NCBI GenBank assembly: GCA_023428245.1 | Contig: JAEYYX010000126.1 | Span: 1 to 41,757 of the forward strand | Length of the DNA: 41,757 nucleotides | DNA from: Pseudomonadota bacterium | GTDB taxonomy: Bacteria; Myxococcota_A; Polyangia; Polyangiales; Polyangiaceae | Reading direction: 5' to 3' | Part shown: positions 9,709-18,397 of the stretch, piece by piece | Numbering within the stretch: position 1 is the stretch's first letter | Layout of the letters: every line of letters starts with the position of its first letter | Translations under genes and position numbers: made by a program | Notes under the pieces: generated by a model | The model's input: only the letters and a program-made list of their open reading frames with translations | Told to the model about the DNA's origin: nothing | The model's database searches: none

Positions 9709-9736
9709 CCGTACTCGGGCAGACGACGTCCTCGTC

Positions 9737-9765
9737 CTTCTGGGCGCCTGCGGCGCCCCGAGAAG
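9737..9765. terminator. Hairpin between convergent MFS and GH9 genes
   Basis: GGGCGCC-TGC-GGCGCCC with an outer CTTCT/AGAAG helix and a 2-base bulge lies between two convergent stop codons. There is no long T tract on either side. The position supports a bidirectional terminator. Confidence 0.45.
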
Positions 9766-9800
9766 AGCGCCGCAGTTTCAGTCCGCCTCAGAGATCGCCC

Positions 9801-12104
9801 TCACTTCTCGTCGAGGTAGATCGCGATCCAGCCGAGCGCCGCGTTCCAGTTGATCGCGACCTCATTGACGCTGTAGGCGTCGATGTGATCGACGAAGCAG
9901 CGCTGGGGCGCGCAGCCCGCGAGACCCGAAGCCTCCGTGTAGGGATCTTGAATCTGGCTGTTCGGACCTCCCGATACAGCGCCGGGGGGGGGCTCGGGGA
10001 AGCTCGAGACGGCTTGGTGCGCCCAGAAGCGGTGGTGCGGATTCTTCAGCGGACGGGAGCCATAACCTGTGATGTACGACTGCCCGAGGGCGTTCCTTCC
10101 CAGCAAGTAGTCGAACCCGATCGTCGCCGCCGTGCGATACTTCTCGTCGGAGTTCAGATCGGAGGCCACGCCCAGCACAACGAGCTCGTTCAGCAAAGCG
10201 CCGTTCGAGCCCCAGTAATAGCCATGTTCGTGGCCGACCGGAATGCGATAGCCCTGCTTGGCTTGGATCTCGAGGAGCCTGTCCGCCGCGAACAAGAGCT
10301 TCTTCTCGACCAGAGCCCGCTCCTCAGCGGACAGCACGCTTCTGTGCGTCGCGAGACTCAAGAGACCAAGTCCCGCTGTCTCCCGCCAATAGAAGCCCTC
10401 GCCGCCGAGTCCGGCCGCTTTGTGAAGCGGAGAGGCAAGGAACTTCTTCTTGAACTCGTCCTCCCGGGTAGCAATGAACAGCTCCACCTCGGCCCAATAG
10501 AACTCATCGCTGACGTTCTTGTCGTCGTAAGGGCCGCCGCCGGTCGTATCTTCCGGCCCGATGAAGAGCTTCGGCTCCTTCTCTGCGGCGCGGTACGCGC
10601 GGCGCGCGGCCTCGAGATACTTCTTGCTCCGCGCCGGATCGAAGCGAGCGAAAATGCGCGAGGCTTGTGCCAACGTAGCGGCCGCGTTCAAGGTCGCAGC
10701 CGTCGACACTGGGCGTAGCCGGCGCTCCATCTGCTTCTCCGACTCGTCGGGACGAAGACCGAGCGCAGTCCAGTTCACGTCGTGGATCTTGTGGTGGACC
10801 ATGCCCGCGTGGGGCTTGCCTTCGGGGACTTGCATCTTCACGAAGAAGTCGAGCTCGAACGCAGCTTCGTCGAGCAGATCCGGGATCCCGTTCTTCGACT
10901 CGGGGATCTGGAGAGTCCCGTCGCCCAGAGCCGCGGACGTCTTCTTTAGCTCTGCTCGCTCCCAAGCGTTCAGGAGCATCCAGACCGAAAATCCGCCGTT
11001 GACCACGTATTTTCCGAAGTCACCAGCGTCGTACCAGCCTCCACTCACATCCAACGTGTAGTCGCAGCCCGCATCTTGAGCGCAGCGTACAGCCTTGTCG
11101 CTTTGGACATGTCCGGCGGGCCGCGTCCAGCGCTCTTCTACCGCGTAGGGCAGCTCGATCGGCGCGCCGCTTCGATTGTGGTAGAAGTATTTGATCGCGT
11201 CGCGTTTGAGCTCCCTGTAGAGGCGCTCCTTGATCGAGAAGTGCGAACTCACGTCCTCGCCGACAACGAGCACAAACTCGCCCTCCTTCTTCACATCGGA
11301 AAAGTCGATCGTGTGGACAGAGTCGCCGCTCGCCGGATCCGGACCAAAAGGCACCGTCTCTCCAGAAAGAACAACAGTTTCGCCCTCTTTGAGCTGGTAG
11401 ACGAGCGGGTCCTTTGCCTCTGTTACGTAGGTCGCGATCTTGGGTCCGTTGAGGAGATATCCAAGCTGGTTCACGCGCACGTTCGAGACGCGCGCCTCGG
11501 CTTCCGGTGGCGGCGGAGTGAACTCGGGATCGCTCAGATAGACATCATCGATGCACACTACGAGGGGCATCGTTGCGTTCTGCGCGAGCCTTCCGCCCAA
11601 GTGAAAGGCGAGTTCGACCGTAGGATCGTCCTTGCCGCGCATCGTGAACGTCGAGCGCACCGTCTTCTTCTCAGTCGTGAGCGGGACGTCCTGGTACCAA
11701 TATTCTCCATATGGGGGCCCGGACATCCCAAGCTTCACCCGGCCCATCGAGGTCTGGTTTGCCCAGATCACGAAACTCGCCGTGTAGGTATGTCCCTCTT
11801 GCGCGACCATCTCGCGATGCCGAAGCTGAGCATCCCAAGGGTTCACCCCGCGATCTTCGATCGTCAAACAGAGCGCCCCGTCCGTCACCTTGGCTTTGCC
11901 GCGAGCCGGAGCCGTAAAAGACGAAGTCCAAGGGACGCTCTTGCCGCCGTCGAACCTCGAGTTCTTGAGCAAGTTGCCGCCAGGCGGAGGCCCTGGGGGC
12001 ATGTCGGCTGAAGGCGCGGGGGCAGAGGCTCCTTTCTGCTGACAGCCTGAGAGCGCGAGGAGGAGCGAGGAAAACAAGAGGAATGGGGTCGAGGTTCGGA
12101 ACAT
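9801..12104 (-). CDS. GH9 cellulase lipoprotein with CBM4/9-like domain
   Basis: A 767-aa exported lipoprotein, signal MFRTSTPFLLFSSLLLALSG with the lipobox Cys next (LSGC). After a short linker, residues about 40-200 form a CBM4/9-like beta-sandwich (NLLKNSRFDGG start, CIDDVYLSDP end). Next is the CelD-type Ig-like domain (about 205-300, opening VRVNQLGYLLNGPKIATYV), then the GH9 (alpha/alpha)6 barrel. Catalytic features are intact: GGWYDAGDFGKYV with D359/D362 (nucleophilic water) and the acid Glu748 in NEVAINWNAA, plus the PHHRFWAH histidine region. It should hydrolyse beta-1,4-glucan at the cell surface. The nearest upstream gene is a CBM11-like lipoprotein with a terminator between them, so it probably has its own promoter. 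Exo versus endo action is not resolvable. Confidence 0.95.
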   Translation of the reverse strand: MFRTSTPFLLFSSLLLALSGCQQKGASAPAPSADMPPGPPPGGNLLKNSRFDGGKSVPWTSSFTAPARGKAKVTDGALCLTIEDRGVNPWDAQLRHREMVAQEGHTYTASFVIWANQTSMGRVKLGMSGPPYGEYWYQDVPLTTEKKTVRSTFTMRGKDDPTVELAFHLGGRLAQNATMPLVVCIDDVYLSDPEFTPPPPEAEARVSNVRVNQLGYLLNGPKIATYVTEAKDPLVYQLKEGETVVLSGETVPFGPDPASGDSVHTIDFSDVKKEGEFVLVVGEDVSSHFSIKERLYRELKRDAIKYFYHNRSGAPIELPYAVEERWTRPAGHVQSDKAVRCAQDAGCDYTLDVSGGWYDAGDFGKYVVNGGFSVWMLLNAWERAELKKTSAALGDGTLQIPESKNGIPDLLDEAAFELDFFVKMQVPEGKPHAGMVHHKIHDVNWTALGLRPDESEKQMERRLRPVSTAATLNAAATLAQASRIFARFDPARSKKYLEAARRAYRAAEKEPKLFIGPEDTTGGGPYDDKNVSDEFYWAEVELFIATREDEFKKKFLASPLHKAAGLGGEGFYWRETAGLGLLSLATHRSVLSAEERALVEKKLLFAADRLLEIQAKQGYRIPVGHEHGYYWGSNGALLNELVVLGVASDLNSDEKYRTAATIGFDYLLGRNALGQSYITGYGSRPLKNPHHRFWAHQAVSSFPEPPPGAVSGGPNSQIQDPYTEASGLAGCAPQRCFVDHIDAYSVNEVAINWNAALGWIAIYLDEK

Positions 12105-12170
12105 GGACGCGTCTTTCCGAGGCCTTTTCCCGGGGTGTCACCTCACGGGCACGAGCCTCTTCGGAGATTG

Positions 12171-12206
12171 AAAAGAAAAGAGGCGAGCCCCAAAGGACTC
12201 GCCTCT
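12171..12206 (-). terminator. Intrinsic terminator after CBM11-like gene
   Basis: Nine-base arms AGAGGCGAG/CTCGCCTCT around a 10-base loop, read on the minus strand and followed by TTTTCTTTT. It lies 18 bp beyond the stop of the 248-aa gene and 67 bp before the GH9 start, so it separates the two genes. Confidence 0.85.
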
Positions 12207-12223
12207 CTCTGAAAAGCGGCAGC

Positions 12224-12970
12224 TTACTTGCAGCCGGTGAAGCGGATCTGATCGATAGCGATATCGTAGTCAGCTCCGGCCTCGTTGACCTGGACCTGGA
12301 TGCCGTAGACGGTGCTCGAGTCGATCTTCATCTTCTTCGGACGACCCCAACCCGGCATCTGGCGCATCGCGTACCAGGGGATGATGAACCGCTGCCACTC
12401 TTCGGTCAGCGTCAGGTCCATACCGAAGTCGTTGAAACACTCGGTGCACACGCCACCATCCGGATCCGTGTTGTTGTCGGGGATCTTGATGCGGATCTTG
12501 CCGGTCGAACCGGGACCCTTCTTCGCCCAGAAAGAGATACCGCCGTACTTGCTCGCGTCGTAGGGGCCCTTCGGATCGAGGAAGTTCATGCCCATACCCG
12601 AGAAGAGCACGGAGCCGTTACCGATCTTGCCCTTGAAACGAGCCGCGAACTGTGACCCTTCAGCGCCGCCAGGGGACATCTCAAAGGTACCACCGTGCGC
12701 ACCAGCGGTCGGCCAAACGGTCGTGCCCGCATCGTCCACGAAGGTGTACCAGTAGCCACCGCGTCCAGCGACGACGGCGGTCGCGTTGTTGTTGTCCTCA
12801 CCATCGTCGATGAGCCCGTCGGGCCCCTCGCAGATCTTTCCCTCTTCGGTCTCAGCGACTTTCGGGTTCGTGGGGTTGACGGTGCCCTGACAGCCCACAG
12901 CTGCCAAGCCACTTGCGGCGACCATTGCGAGGGTGGCCTGTGAAATTCGCTTCTTCATCTCGGTGTTCAT
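12224..12970 (-). CDS. CBM11/CIA30-like carbohydrate-binding lipoprotein
   Basis: 248 aa with lipoprotein signal (hydrophobic ATLAMVAASGLAAVGC). The ATG at 12970 follows GAGAGAGG at good spacing. The mature part, about residues 45-247, reads as one galactose-binding-like jelly roll of the kind seen in CBM11 and CIA30 proteins. Visible parts are GGYWYTFVDD, a F-x-A-R-F strand, SFWAKKGPGSTGKIRIKIPD, the EEWQRFIIPW strand and the closing IAIDQIRFTGC. It contains no catalytic domain. It lies between two GH9 genes on the same strand, so a role in holding beta-glucan at the surface is likely. CBM11 members bind mixed-linkage and beta-1,4-glucans; the ligand here is inference. Direct repeats upstream may be regulator sites. 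Confidence 0.75.
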   Translation of the reverse strand: MNTEMKKRISQATLAMVAASGLAAVGCQGTVNPTNPKVAETEEGKICEGPDGLIDDGEDNNNATAVVAGRGGYWYTFVDDAGTTVWPTAGAHGGTFEMSPGGAEGSQFAARFKGKIGNGSVLFSGMGMNFLDPKGPYDASKYGGISFWAKKGPGSTGKIRIKIPDNNTDPDGGVCTECFNDFGMDLTLTEEWQRFIIPWYAMRQMPGWGRPKKMKIDSSTVYGIQVQVNEAGADYDIAIDQIRFTGCK

Positions 12971-12981
12971 TCGATTCCTCT

Positions 12982-13056
12982 CTCACGACTTCGTAAAAAT
13001 TTTTGCTGCGCGGCTCGCGGGCCCCCTGCCTCAAGCTCCCTAGGACTCACGACTTC
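12982..13056. repeat. 11-bp direct repeat in leader of CBM11-like gene
   Basis: CTCACGACTTC occurs at 12982-12992 and again at 13046-13056, 64 bp apart, just upstream of the 12970 start. Between the copies lies the palindrome AAAAATTTTT, which on the minus strand could be part of an AT-rich promoter element. Confidence 0.5.
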
Positions 13057-13143
13057 TTTCACTTGCGCGGACCGTCCTTTACCAGGGAAATCCGCCCTAG
13101 CTCAAGGCATAGCGTTCTTAACCTAGTCCCTCGGCTGGGGAAT

Positions 13144-13174
13144 TCTCACTTTCAGGGAGCCTGCTCTCACTTTC
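13144..13174 (-). promoter_or_regulatory. Two GAAAGTGAGA direct repeats, 21-bp period
   Basis: TCTCACTTTC (minus strand GAAAGTGAGA) occurs at 13144-13153 and again at 13165-13174. That is exactly two helical turns apart, 175-205 bp upstream of the CBM11-like gene. Looser copies of AAGTGA lie near 13060 and 13220. This layout suits a dimeric activator or tandem regulator site. Confidence 0.4.
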
Positions 13175-13220
13175 TTGCGGCCCTTCTGAACTCCCAGTTT
13201 CTCGCGCGAATGCGCCGTCC

Positions 13221-15104
13221 TCACTTCTCCGAGTCGGTCTGACCATCAGGCCCCAGCTCGCCCTCGGAGGTCCCGAGCAGAGCGATGAGCGCGTAGGTGA
13301 GCGCTGTGTTCCAATTGATGGCGATCTCATTGTGCCAATAGTCGCCGAGAGTATCTGCCCAGTTCATCGCGGGCAGCGCATGGCCGGGGACGTTGCCGTC
13401 ACCGTGGGGTCCGCCAATGAGCAGGCCGGGCCAAGGCAAGCCGACGCTATCGCCCGTCGAGGGACGGTGGTGCGGGTAGAGGGGTGGATAGTGGCCAATG
13501 CCCGTCACGAAGGAGCGCGAGAACGGGTTTCGTCCGAAGACGTGGTCGACCTGAGATTGGATCGTGTCGAGGTATTCGTCTTTCGGGTCGAGGGTGTAAG
13601 CCGCCGCGAGCACGTGGGACATGCGCACGACGCCGCCATTGCCGCCCCAGGAGTAGTTGCGCGCTGCGCGCCCGTAAGGATCTGCCTCGGCTTCGGTGAC
13701 CATGCCCTCGGCCACAGCCAAGATGTTGTCTTGGACCTGCTCGAGGAGCTCGTCGTCGCGCTCTTCGCTCGACGAGCGGGAGTAGGTGATGAGCGCGAGG
13801 TTATTGGCGCCGTACCAGTCGATGAAGGGATGAAGTCGGAGCGGCGAAGGGCCACCCGCTGGCGTGCGGTCCGCGGGTTTCTTCAGGAATTCTTCGAACT
13901 TCTTCAGGTACTCAGTCTCACCAGTCGTCTCATAGAGCTCGATCAGAGCCCAGGCGCGCTCGTCGGCGTCCCCGTCGCCCGCAAGGTAAGCGCCCGTCGT
14001 GAACTTGCTCAAGTCGGGTCGAATCGGTTCGGGGTGTTCGTCGAGGAACGCTGCCCCCCGGCGCGCCGCCTCGAGACATCGCTCGGAGAACTCAGGATCG
14101 ATCTCACGATAGAGCCTCGCCCCGAGGGCCAGGACCGCTGCCGCGTCTCCGGTCGCTGCACTGCCAACTTCCGTAAAATACCGAGTCTGCAGATCCGCCT
14201 CGGGCATGATGTTCGCCTCGAAACCCAGACCTGTGACTTTGTGAGCGAAGGCACCATTCGGAAACTGAACCTTGAGCAGCCACTCGAGCTCTACCCGCGA
14301 CTCATCGAGCAGGTCGGGGACGTCATTTTCGCGCTCGGGGAACGCCACCTCGAGCCGACCCGCGGTCTCTGGGAACTCTTCGTAGGCCTTCAGGTAATAA
14401 GCGAGAGCAAACGCGCCGTTGACCGTGTACTTTCCATAGTCACCAGCGTCATGCCACCCGCCTGTGTCGTCGAGCGTCGTCGGCGCGGGCGCCGGGCTCG
14501 GAGTGCTCGGGGCGCCCGCCGCTCCCGCGGCTCCCTCCGCGCTGGTCGCCGGATACTTCGCGTGATCGAGGCGCGCCTCGGCCATGTGACACTCGTCGTG
14601 AGAGAAAGCGTCTCCCTCGTGCTCAAGATGCACAGCTTCGCCGCAGCGCTGACCGTACATTGCCAAGACGCTGATCGAAGCTGCCTCCACGAGTCGCGCG
14701 CTGCCGATCGTGAAGGTCGCAGAGCGCTGATGAGAACCGCGAACCGAGACGTAGTACTCGCCGGGCTCACGCAGGTCCGTAAAGTCCGCGATTCGGAGCT
14801 TCTCTCCGGTCTCCGGCCAATCCACGGGCGCGCTCGCCGTTCCGTCGAACACACTCTTGTCATCGGACGCGCGCCGCACCTCAAAGCGCGCTTCGTCGCC
14901 GGCGAAGGCGGCGAGCTTCTTTCGCTCAGGCAACATCCCGACCGTGTTCAGGCGAACGTCGGCTCGGAGCCAGCAGCGCCGGTAGCCATAGGACTCGTTC
15001 GGGCCGCATTGGAGCTTGGGGATCTGAGCGGGCTCGCAGGCCGCCTCTAAGAAGAGTCCGCCGATTCCCAACGCGAGCATTAAGCCTAAGTTCTTCGATT
15101 CCAT
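13221..15104 (-). CDS. GH9 glycoside hydrolase (cellulase), exported
   Basis: 627 aa from the ATG at 15104, which gives the export signal MESKNLGLMLALGIGGLFLE then AAC; this lipobox is not canonical, so lipidation is uncertain. Domain order is CelD-type Ig-like (about 45-150, VRLNTVGMLPERKK opening), a Pro/Ala/Ser-rich linker around residues 190-212, then the GH9 barrel. GGWHDAGDYGKYTV supplies D219/D222, PHHRP gives the His region, and Glu593 in NEIAINWNTA is the general acid, so the enzyme looks active. No CBM is fused, unlike the GH9 enzyme downstream. It is probably an endoglucanase or exo-glucanase acting outside the cytoplasm. The Pro/Ala linker just ahead of the catalytic motif is an uncommon place for one. 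Confidence 0.93.
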   Translation of the reverse strand: MESKNLGLMLALGIGGLFLEAACEPAQIPKLQCGPNESYGYRRCWLRADVRLNTVGMLPERKKLAAFAGDEARFEVRRASDDKSVFDGTASAPVDWPETGEKLRIADFTDLREPGEYYVSVRGSHQRSATFTIGSARLVEAASISVLAMYGQRCGEAVHLEHEGDAFSHDECHMAEARLDHAKYPATSAEGAAGAAGAPSTPSPAPAPTTLDDTGGWHDAGDYGKYTVNGAFALAYYLKAYEEFPETAGRLEVAFPERENDVPDLLDESRVELEWLLKVQFPNGAFAHKVTGLGFEANIMPEADLQTRYFTEVGSAATGDAAAVLALGARLYREIDPEFSERCLEAARRGAAFLDEHPEPIRPDLSKFTTGAYLAGDGDADERAWALIELYETTGETEYLKKFEEFLKKPADRTPAGGPSPLRLHPFIDWYGANNLALITYSRSSSEERDDELLEQVQDNILAVAEGMVTEAEADPYGRAARNYSWGGNGGVVRMSHVLAAAYTLDPKDEYLDTIQSQVDHVFGRNPFSRSFVTGIGHYPPLYPHHRPSTGDSVGLPWPGLLIGGPHGDGNVPGHALPAMNWADTLGDYWHNEIAINWNTALTYALIALLGTSEGELGPDGQTDSEK

Positions 15105-15260
15105 GAACGTGGTAGCGCTATCATTCCTTGAGAAAAGCGCAAGCGGTTTCCTCATCCTGGCACGCCTCTCTTGAGAGACCACCTAGAGAATCATGAAATC
15201 TTCCACCATCGAAGGAGCGAGCCCTGGGCGAGTGCGTTCGTGTTCGCCGAGAACGGTACT

Positions 15261-15276
15261 GGTGAATGTTTTCACC
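15261..15276. promoter_or_regulatory. Inverted repeat upstream of first pfp gene
   Basis: GGTGAATGTTTTCACC is a 6-bp perfect inverted repeat with a 4-base spacer, 56 bp before the start of the PPi-PFK gene and in the divergent gap shared with GH9. It could be an operator for either gene. Confidence 0.3.
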
Positions 15277-15331
15277 CGAACTAACATTTCCCTGATGTCC
15301 CTCCCTTTTCGTCTTCACGGACGGCCGTGAT

Positions 15332-16630
15332 ATGGACCGAAAACCCATGGAGAAAACGGGCAAGCTCGGCATCCTCGTCGGCGGCGGACCGGCCCCAGGT
15401 ACGAACAGCGTGATCGCAGCAGCGGCCATCCGCGGGAACTTGGCGGGAGTCGAGGTGATCGGACTGATGGATGGCTTTTCCCATCTCCGGGGCAAGACGA
15501 CGCCCCAGCGCATGGCCCTACCCATCGAAGTCGTCAGCCAATCACACTTCCGCGGCGGCTCTTTACTCCGAACTTCCCGCGATGTTCCAAGCACCCCCGC
15601 GGAAGATCAGGCCGCGATCAACACCCTGAAGGTCCTCGGCATCGATCGACTCGTCACCATTGGTGGCGATGAAACCTGTAAGGTCACGATGCGTCTGGCC
15701 CGAGCGAGTTCGGACATTCACTTCGTCCACGTCCCCAAGACCATCGACAACGACCTCCCTCTGCCCCCCGGCATCCAAACCCTCGGCTACGAAACGGCGC
15801 GCCACGTCGGCGTCGGGATCATTCGCGATCTGTTAGTCGACGCGAAAACGATGGGGCGCTGGTACCTTGTCACCACCATGGGCCGAAGCGCAGGTCACCT
15901 CGCGCTCGGTATCGGAAAAGCTGCGGGCGCTACGCTCACGCTCATTCCCGAAGAACTTCCTCCCGGGCGGCTCACGATCGACTGGATTGTCGACACCCTG
16001 ATCGGGGCCATCATCAAGCGCATGGCCTCAGGTCGGCGGGATGGTGTCGCGCTCCTCGCCGAAGGTCTGGCAGAGTGGCTTCCCCCGGACGAACTCGCGC
16101 TCGTTCGTCGTCCCACGAGCGGTTCGACCGTGCGTCTCGGCGACTTGGGTCTCGGGGAGGTCGTGCGCAACCGCGTCCACGAGCGACTCGGACACTTTGG
16201 AGTTCGCGCCGAAATGGCAGAAAAGAGCATTGGTTACGAGCTCCGAAGCGCCGATCCGATCCCCTTCGACATGGAATACGCCCGCGACCTCGGCTACTCC
16301 GCAGCCAAGTTCCTGCTCGAGAACGGCAAGAGCGCGATGATGACGATGGTCGCCGGAAAGTTCGCGCCCGTGAGCTTCACGGACATGGAAAGCCAGGCCG
16401 GCGGAGGGCTTCAGGTGCGTCCGGTCGACACGGAGACCGAGACCTACAAGATCGCTCGTCGCTACATGATCCGCCTCCGCCGAGACGATTTCGAAGATGA
16501 GGACCTTCTGGCTCGCCTCGCGACGACGGCGAACATGACAAGCACCGATTTCCGCAAACGCTTCGCTCCCCTCGTGCACGACGAGGCTCCGCCCCTGCGC
16601 TTCTTGGCCAAGGCAGCCCTCGTCGGCTAG
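15332..16630 (+). CDS. pfp: Phosphofructokinase, PPi-type, with GGDE motif
   Basis: 432-aa cytoplasmic phosphofructokinase, interconverting fructose 6-phosphate and fructose 1,6-bisphosphate. The N-terminal GGGPAPGTNSVI loop, PKTIDND (Lys136, the PPi-type residue; ATP enzymes have Gly), TMGRSAGH and the GYELRSADPIPFDMEYARDLG block place it in the long PFK clade. The phosphate-donor motif is GGDE (Glu114) where PPi enzymes usually have GGDD and ATP enzymes GGDG. An acidic residue keeps the ATP site blocked, so PPi use is still expected. It is monocistronic, divergent from GH9. A second, distinct PPi-PFK lies 4 kb downstream. Donor specificity is inference. Confidence 0.85.
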   Translation: MDRKPMEKTGKLGILVGGGPAPGTNSVIAAAAIRGNLAGVEVIGLMDGFSHLRGKTTPQRMALPIEVVSQSHFRGGSLLRTSRDVPSTPAEDQAAINTLKVLGIDRLVTIGGDETCKVTMRLARASSDIHFVHVPKTIDNDLPLPPGIQTLGYETARHVGVGIIRDLLVDAKTMGRWYLVTTMGRSAGHLALGIGKAAGATLTLIPEELPPGRLTIDWIVDTLIGAIIKRMASGRRDGVALLAEGLAEWLPPDELALVRRPTSGSTVRLGDLGLGEVVRNRVHERLGHFGVRAEMAEKSIGYELRSADPIPFDMEYARDLGYSAAKFLLENGKSAMMTMVAGKFAPVSFTDMESQAGGGLQVRPVDTETETYKIARRYMIRLRRDDFEDEDLLARLATTANMTSTDFRKRFAPLVHDEAPPLRFLAKAALVG

Positions 16631-16706
16631 CCGTTCTGCCTTCTCTTCCGGCGACGCCTGCCCGCCCTCACCGTCCCAGCTGAGAGCCCTCGCGCTCGAG
16701 AGTCCG

Positions 16707-17732
16707 TCACCCGAGGGGAGCCCATCGGGCCTGGAACGCGGCCATCCTCGCGGGGGACTCCGCGAGGCGACGCTCGAACTCCTCGCCCGATGGAGCTCGG
16801 AGCCGCTCATATACATCCCGAATCGTCCCGCCCGGCGCACAACAAAGGAACGCATCGGCGCCCGCGAGCAGGCTTCGCTCGGCGGCTTCGGCCGCTCCAA
16901 AATGATCGCGGATTGCCCTCATCTCGAGGTCATCACTCACAATCAGCCCCTGAAAGCCGAGCTCCCCGCGCAAGAGCGATGTCAGGGCAGCTCGCGACAT
17001 GGTCGCGGGGACCTCGGAATCGAGGGCGCGAAACAGGACGTGGGCCGTCATGATCGAGGCGAGCCCCGCCTCCGCGTAACGCTGAAATGGAGGTAGCTCG
17101 ATCGAGCGGAGACGCTCGAAAGAATGAGGAAGTTCTGGCAGCTCGAGGTGCGAATCTTGTGAGGTGTCGCCGTGTCCTGGGAAGTGCTTCCCGCAGGAGG
17201 CGACCCCCTCGGCTTCCAAACCGCGCGCGAGCGCCAGCCCGAAATCGCCGACCACGGTTGGATCGCGGGAGAAGGAACGGTTTCCAATGATGGGATTGTC
17301 AGGGTTGGTGTCGACGTCGAGCACCGGAGCGAAGTTCCAGTCGACCCCGACGGAGCGGAGCTCTCGGCCGATCGTTCTTCCGAGCTCGAAAGCCAGGCTC
17401 ACTTCTCCCTTCTCTCCCATCGTGCGCATCGGCTCGACGCGGGTGAAACCCTCCCGAAAGCGCTGCACGACCCCTCCCTCGTGATCGACGCTCACCACGA
17501 TCTTCCGTCCGGCGAAGCTCCGGAGCCCTTCAATGAGCTCGCCCACCTGTTCGGGCGACTGGAAGTTCCGAGCGAAGAGGATGATACCGCCGACACCGAG
17601 ATCGAGGACCTCGCGGGCCTGATCGGTGAGCTCGGTGCCCCCAATCCCCGCCACGATGAGCGAAGCGGCGCGAGCTTTGAGGTCCGTCGCGCCCGTAGAC
17701 TCTTTGTGAAGATCCAAGGGACCCGCAGTCAC
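16707..17732 (-). CDS. nagZ: Beta-N-acetylhexosaminidase NagZ (GH3)
   Basis: 341-aa cytoplasmic GH3 enzyme that removes GlcNAc from anhydro-muropeptides in peptidoglycan recycling. The signature KHFPGHGDTSQDSH (with the catalytic-loop Asp/His dyad) and the nucleophile motif VSDDLEMRAI are intact, as are SVDHEGGVVQRF and NFAPVLDVD. The length is that of single-domain NagZ. No signal peptide. It starts at a GTG overlapping the stop of the upstream 170-aa membrane protein (GTGA), so the two are translationally coupled. The ~20 residues before the barrel are not typical of the family, so translation might begin slightly later. A glucan-linked role is less likely than wall recycling. Confidence 0.92.
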   Translation of the reverse strand: MTAGPLDLHKESTGATDLKARAASLIVAGIGGTELTDQAREVLDLGVGGIILFARNFQSPEQVGELIEGLRSFAGRKIVVSVDHEGGVVQRFREGFTRVEPMRTMGEKGEVSLAFELGRTIGRELRSVGVDWNFAPVLDVDTNPDNPIIGNRSFSRDPTVVGDFGLALARGLEAEGVASCGKHFPGHGDTSQDSHLELPELPHSFERLRSIELPPFQRYAEAGLASIMTAHVLFRALDSEVPATMSRAALTSLLRGELGFQGLIVSDDLEMRAIRDHFGAAEAAERSLLAGADAFLCCAPGGTIRDVYERLRAPSGEEFERRLAESPARMAAFQARWAPLG

Positions 17733-18241
17733 TTGAGCTGGGAAGTGATATCGGCGCCGAGCGCGTCGAGGTCTGCCGCTTTCTTCTTCGTTTGCTCGGT
17801 GTTTTTCGGTGCCGAGGCCGCGGGAGCTTTCGGAGCTGCGGCTGCTTGTTTGGGCGCTTGAGTCGTGGCCGGTGCCGCAGGTTCCGGCGCCGGCGCCGGC
17901 TTTGCAGCCTCCGCGTTCTTCTCCTCGAGCTCCGCAGCTTGAAGGGCAGCCTGCGTCTTGCGGAGATGCTCGAGGCGCTCCTTCTGCTGCTCGACGGTCA
18001 GGCCGTCGGACGCTTCGGGGGTGACCTTCTTGGCTTGTGCCTCGGCATCACTGCCGCCCGAGGCGAACGCGATCGCGAGACCAATGCCAAGCACAACGGC
18101 CCCGCCCACGACATAGAGGAGGGGAGAGGTCTTCTTGATCGGGACGGCGTAAGTCTCGTCCCCGCCCGCCTGACTTGCGGGCGACGATCCTTGGGATTGG
18201 CTCGGGCGACCCGAACTCGGACGGCGACTCTGCTGCACCAT
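17729..18241 (-). CDS. Single-pass membrane protein, Ala/Pro-rich tail
   Basis: 170 aa, not recognised. Residues 1-38 are a polar, Ser/Gln-rich cytoplasmic tail. One transmembrane helix follows (about 40-60, LLYVVGGAVVLGIGLAIAF), then a charged segment with coiled-coil character (about 80-112, EQQKERLEHLRKTQAALQAA) and an Ala/Pro/Lys-rich low-complexity tail. It overlaps nagZ by 4 bp, which suggests a cell-envelope role linked to wall recycling. The first gene of the pair starts after a 156-bp gap from the GH12-like gene. Low complexity prevents a family call. Confidence 0.7.
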   Translation of the reverse strand: MVQQSRRPSSGRPSQSQGSSPASQAGGDETYAVPIKKTSPLLYVVGGAVVLGIGLAIAFASGGSDAEAQAKKVTPEASDGLTVEQQKERLEHLRKTQAALQAAELEEKNAEAAKPAPAPEPAAPATTQAPKQAAAAPKAPAASAPKNTEQTKKKAADLDALGADITSQLK

Positions 18242-18397
18242 GATCCTTTTAGGCTAACCTGCGGGGCCCCTCGGCGCCATTGTCCGAAAGGCCGGCGCAG
18301 TTCCGTTGCTCCGAAAAGGCGTTCGGCCCGCCCCCTTTCGGTCCCCGGATGGGGAACTCGAAACGAAACGGGCCGACGCACCCCGAAGGGCCGAACC

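Noticed and set aside
13332..15050. 572-codon plus-strand frame opposite the second GH9 gene
   Set aside because: Antisense shadow; the GH9 frame has complete catalytic motifs and a signal peptide.
9801..15104. Cellulosome-type assembly
   Set aside because: No dockerin or cohesin modules in any of the glycoside hydrolases; lipobox-like tethering explains surface location better.
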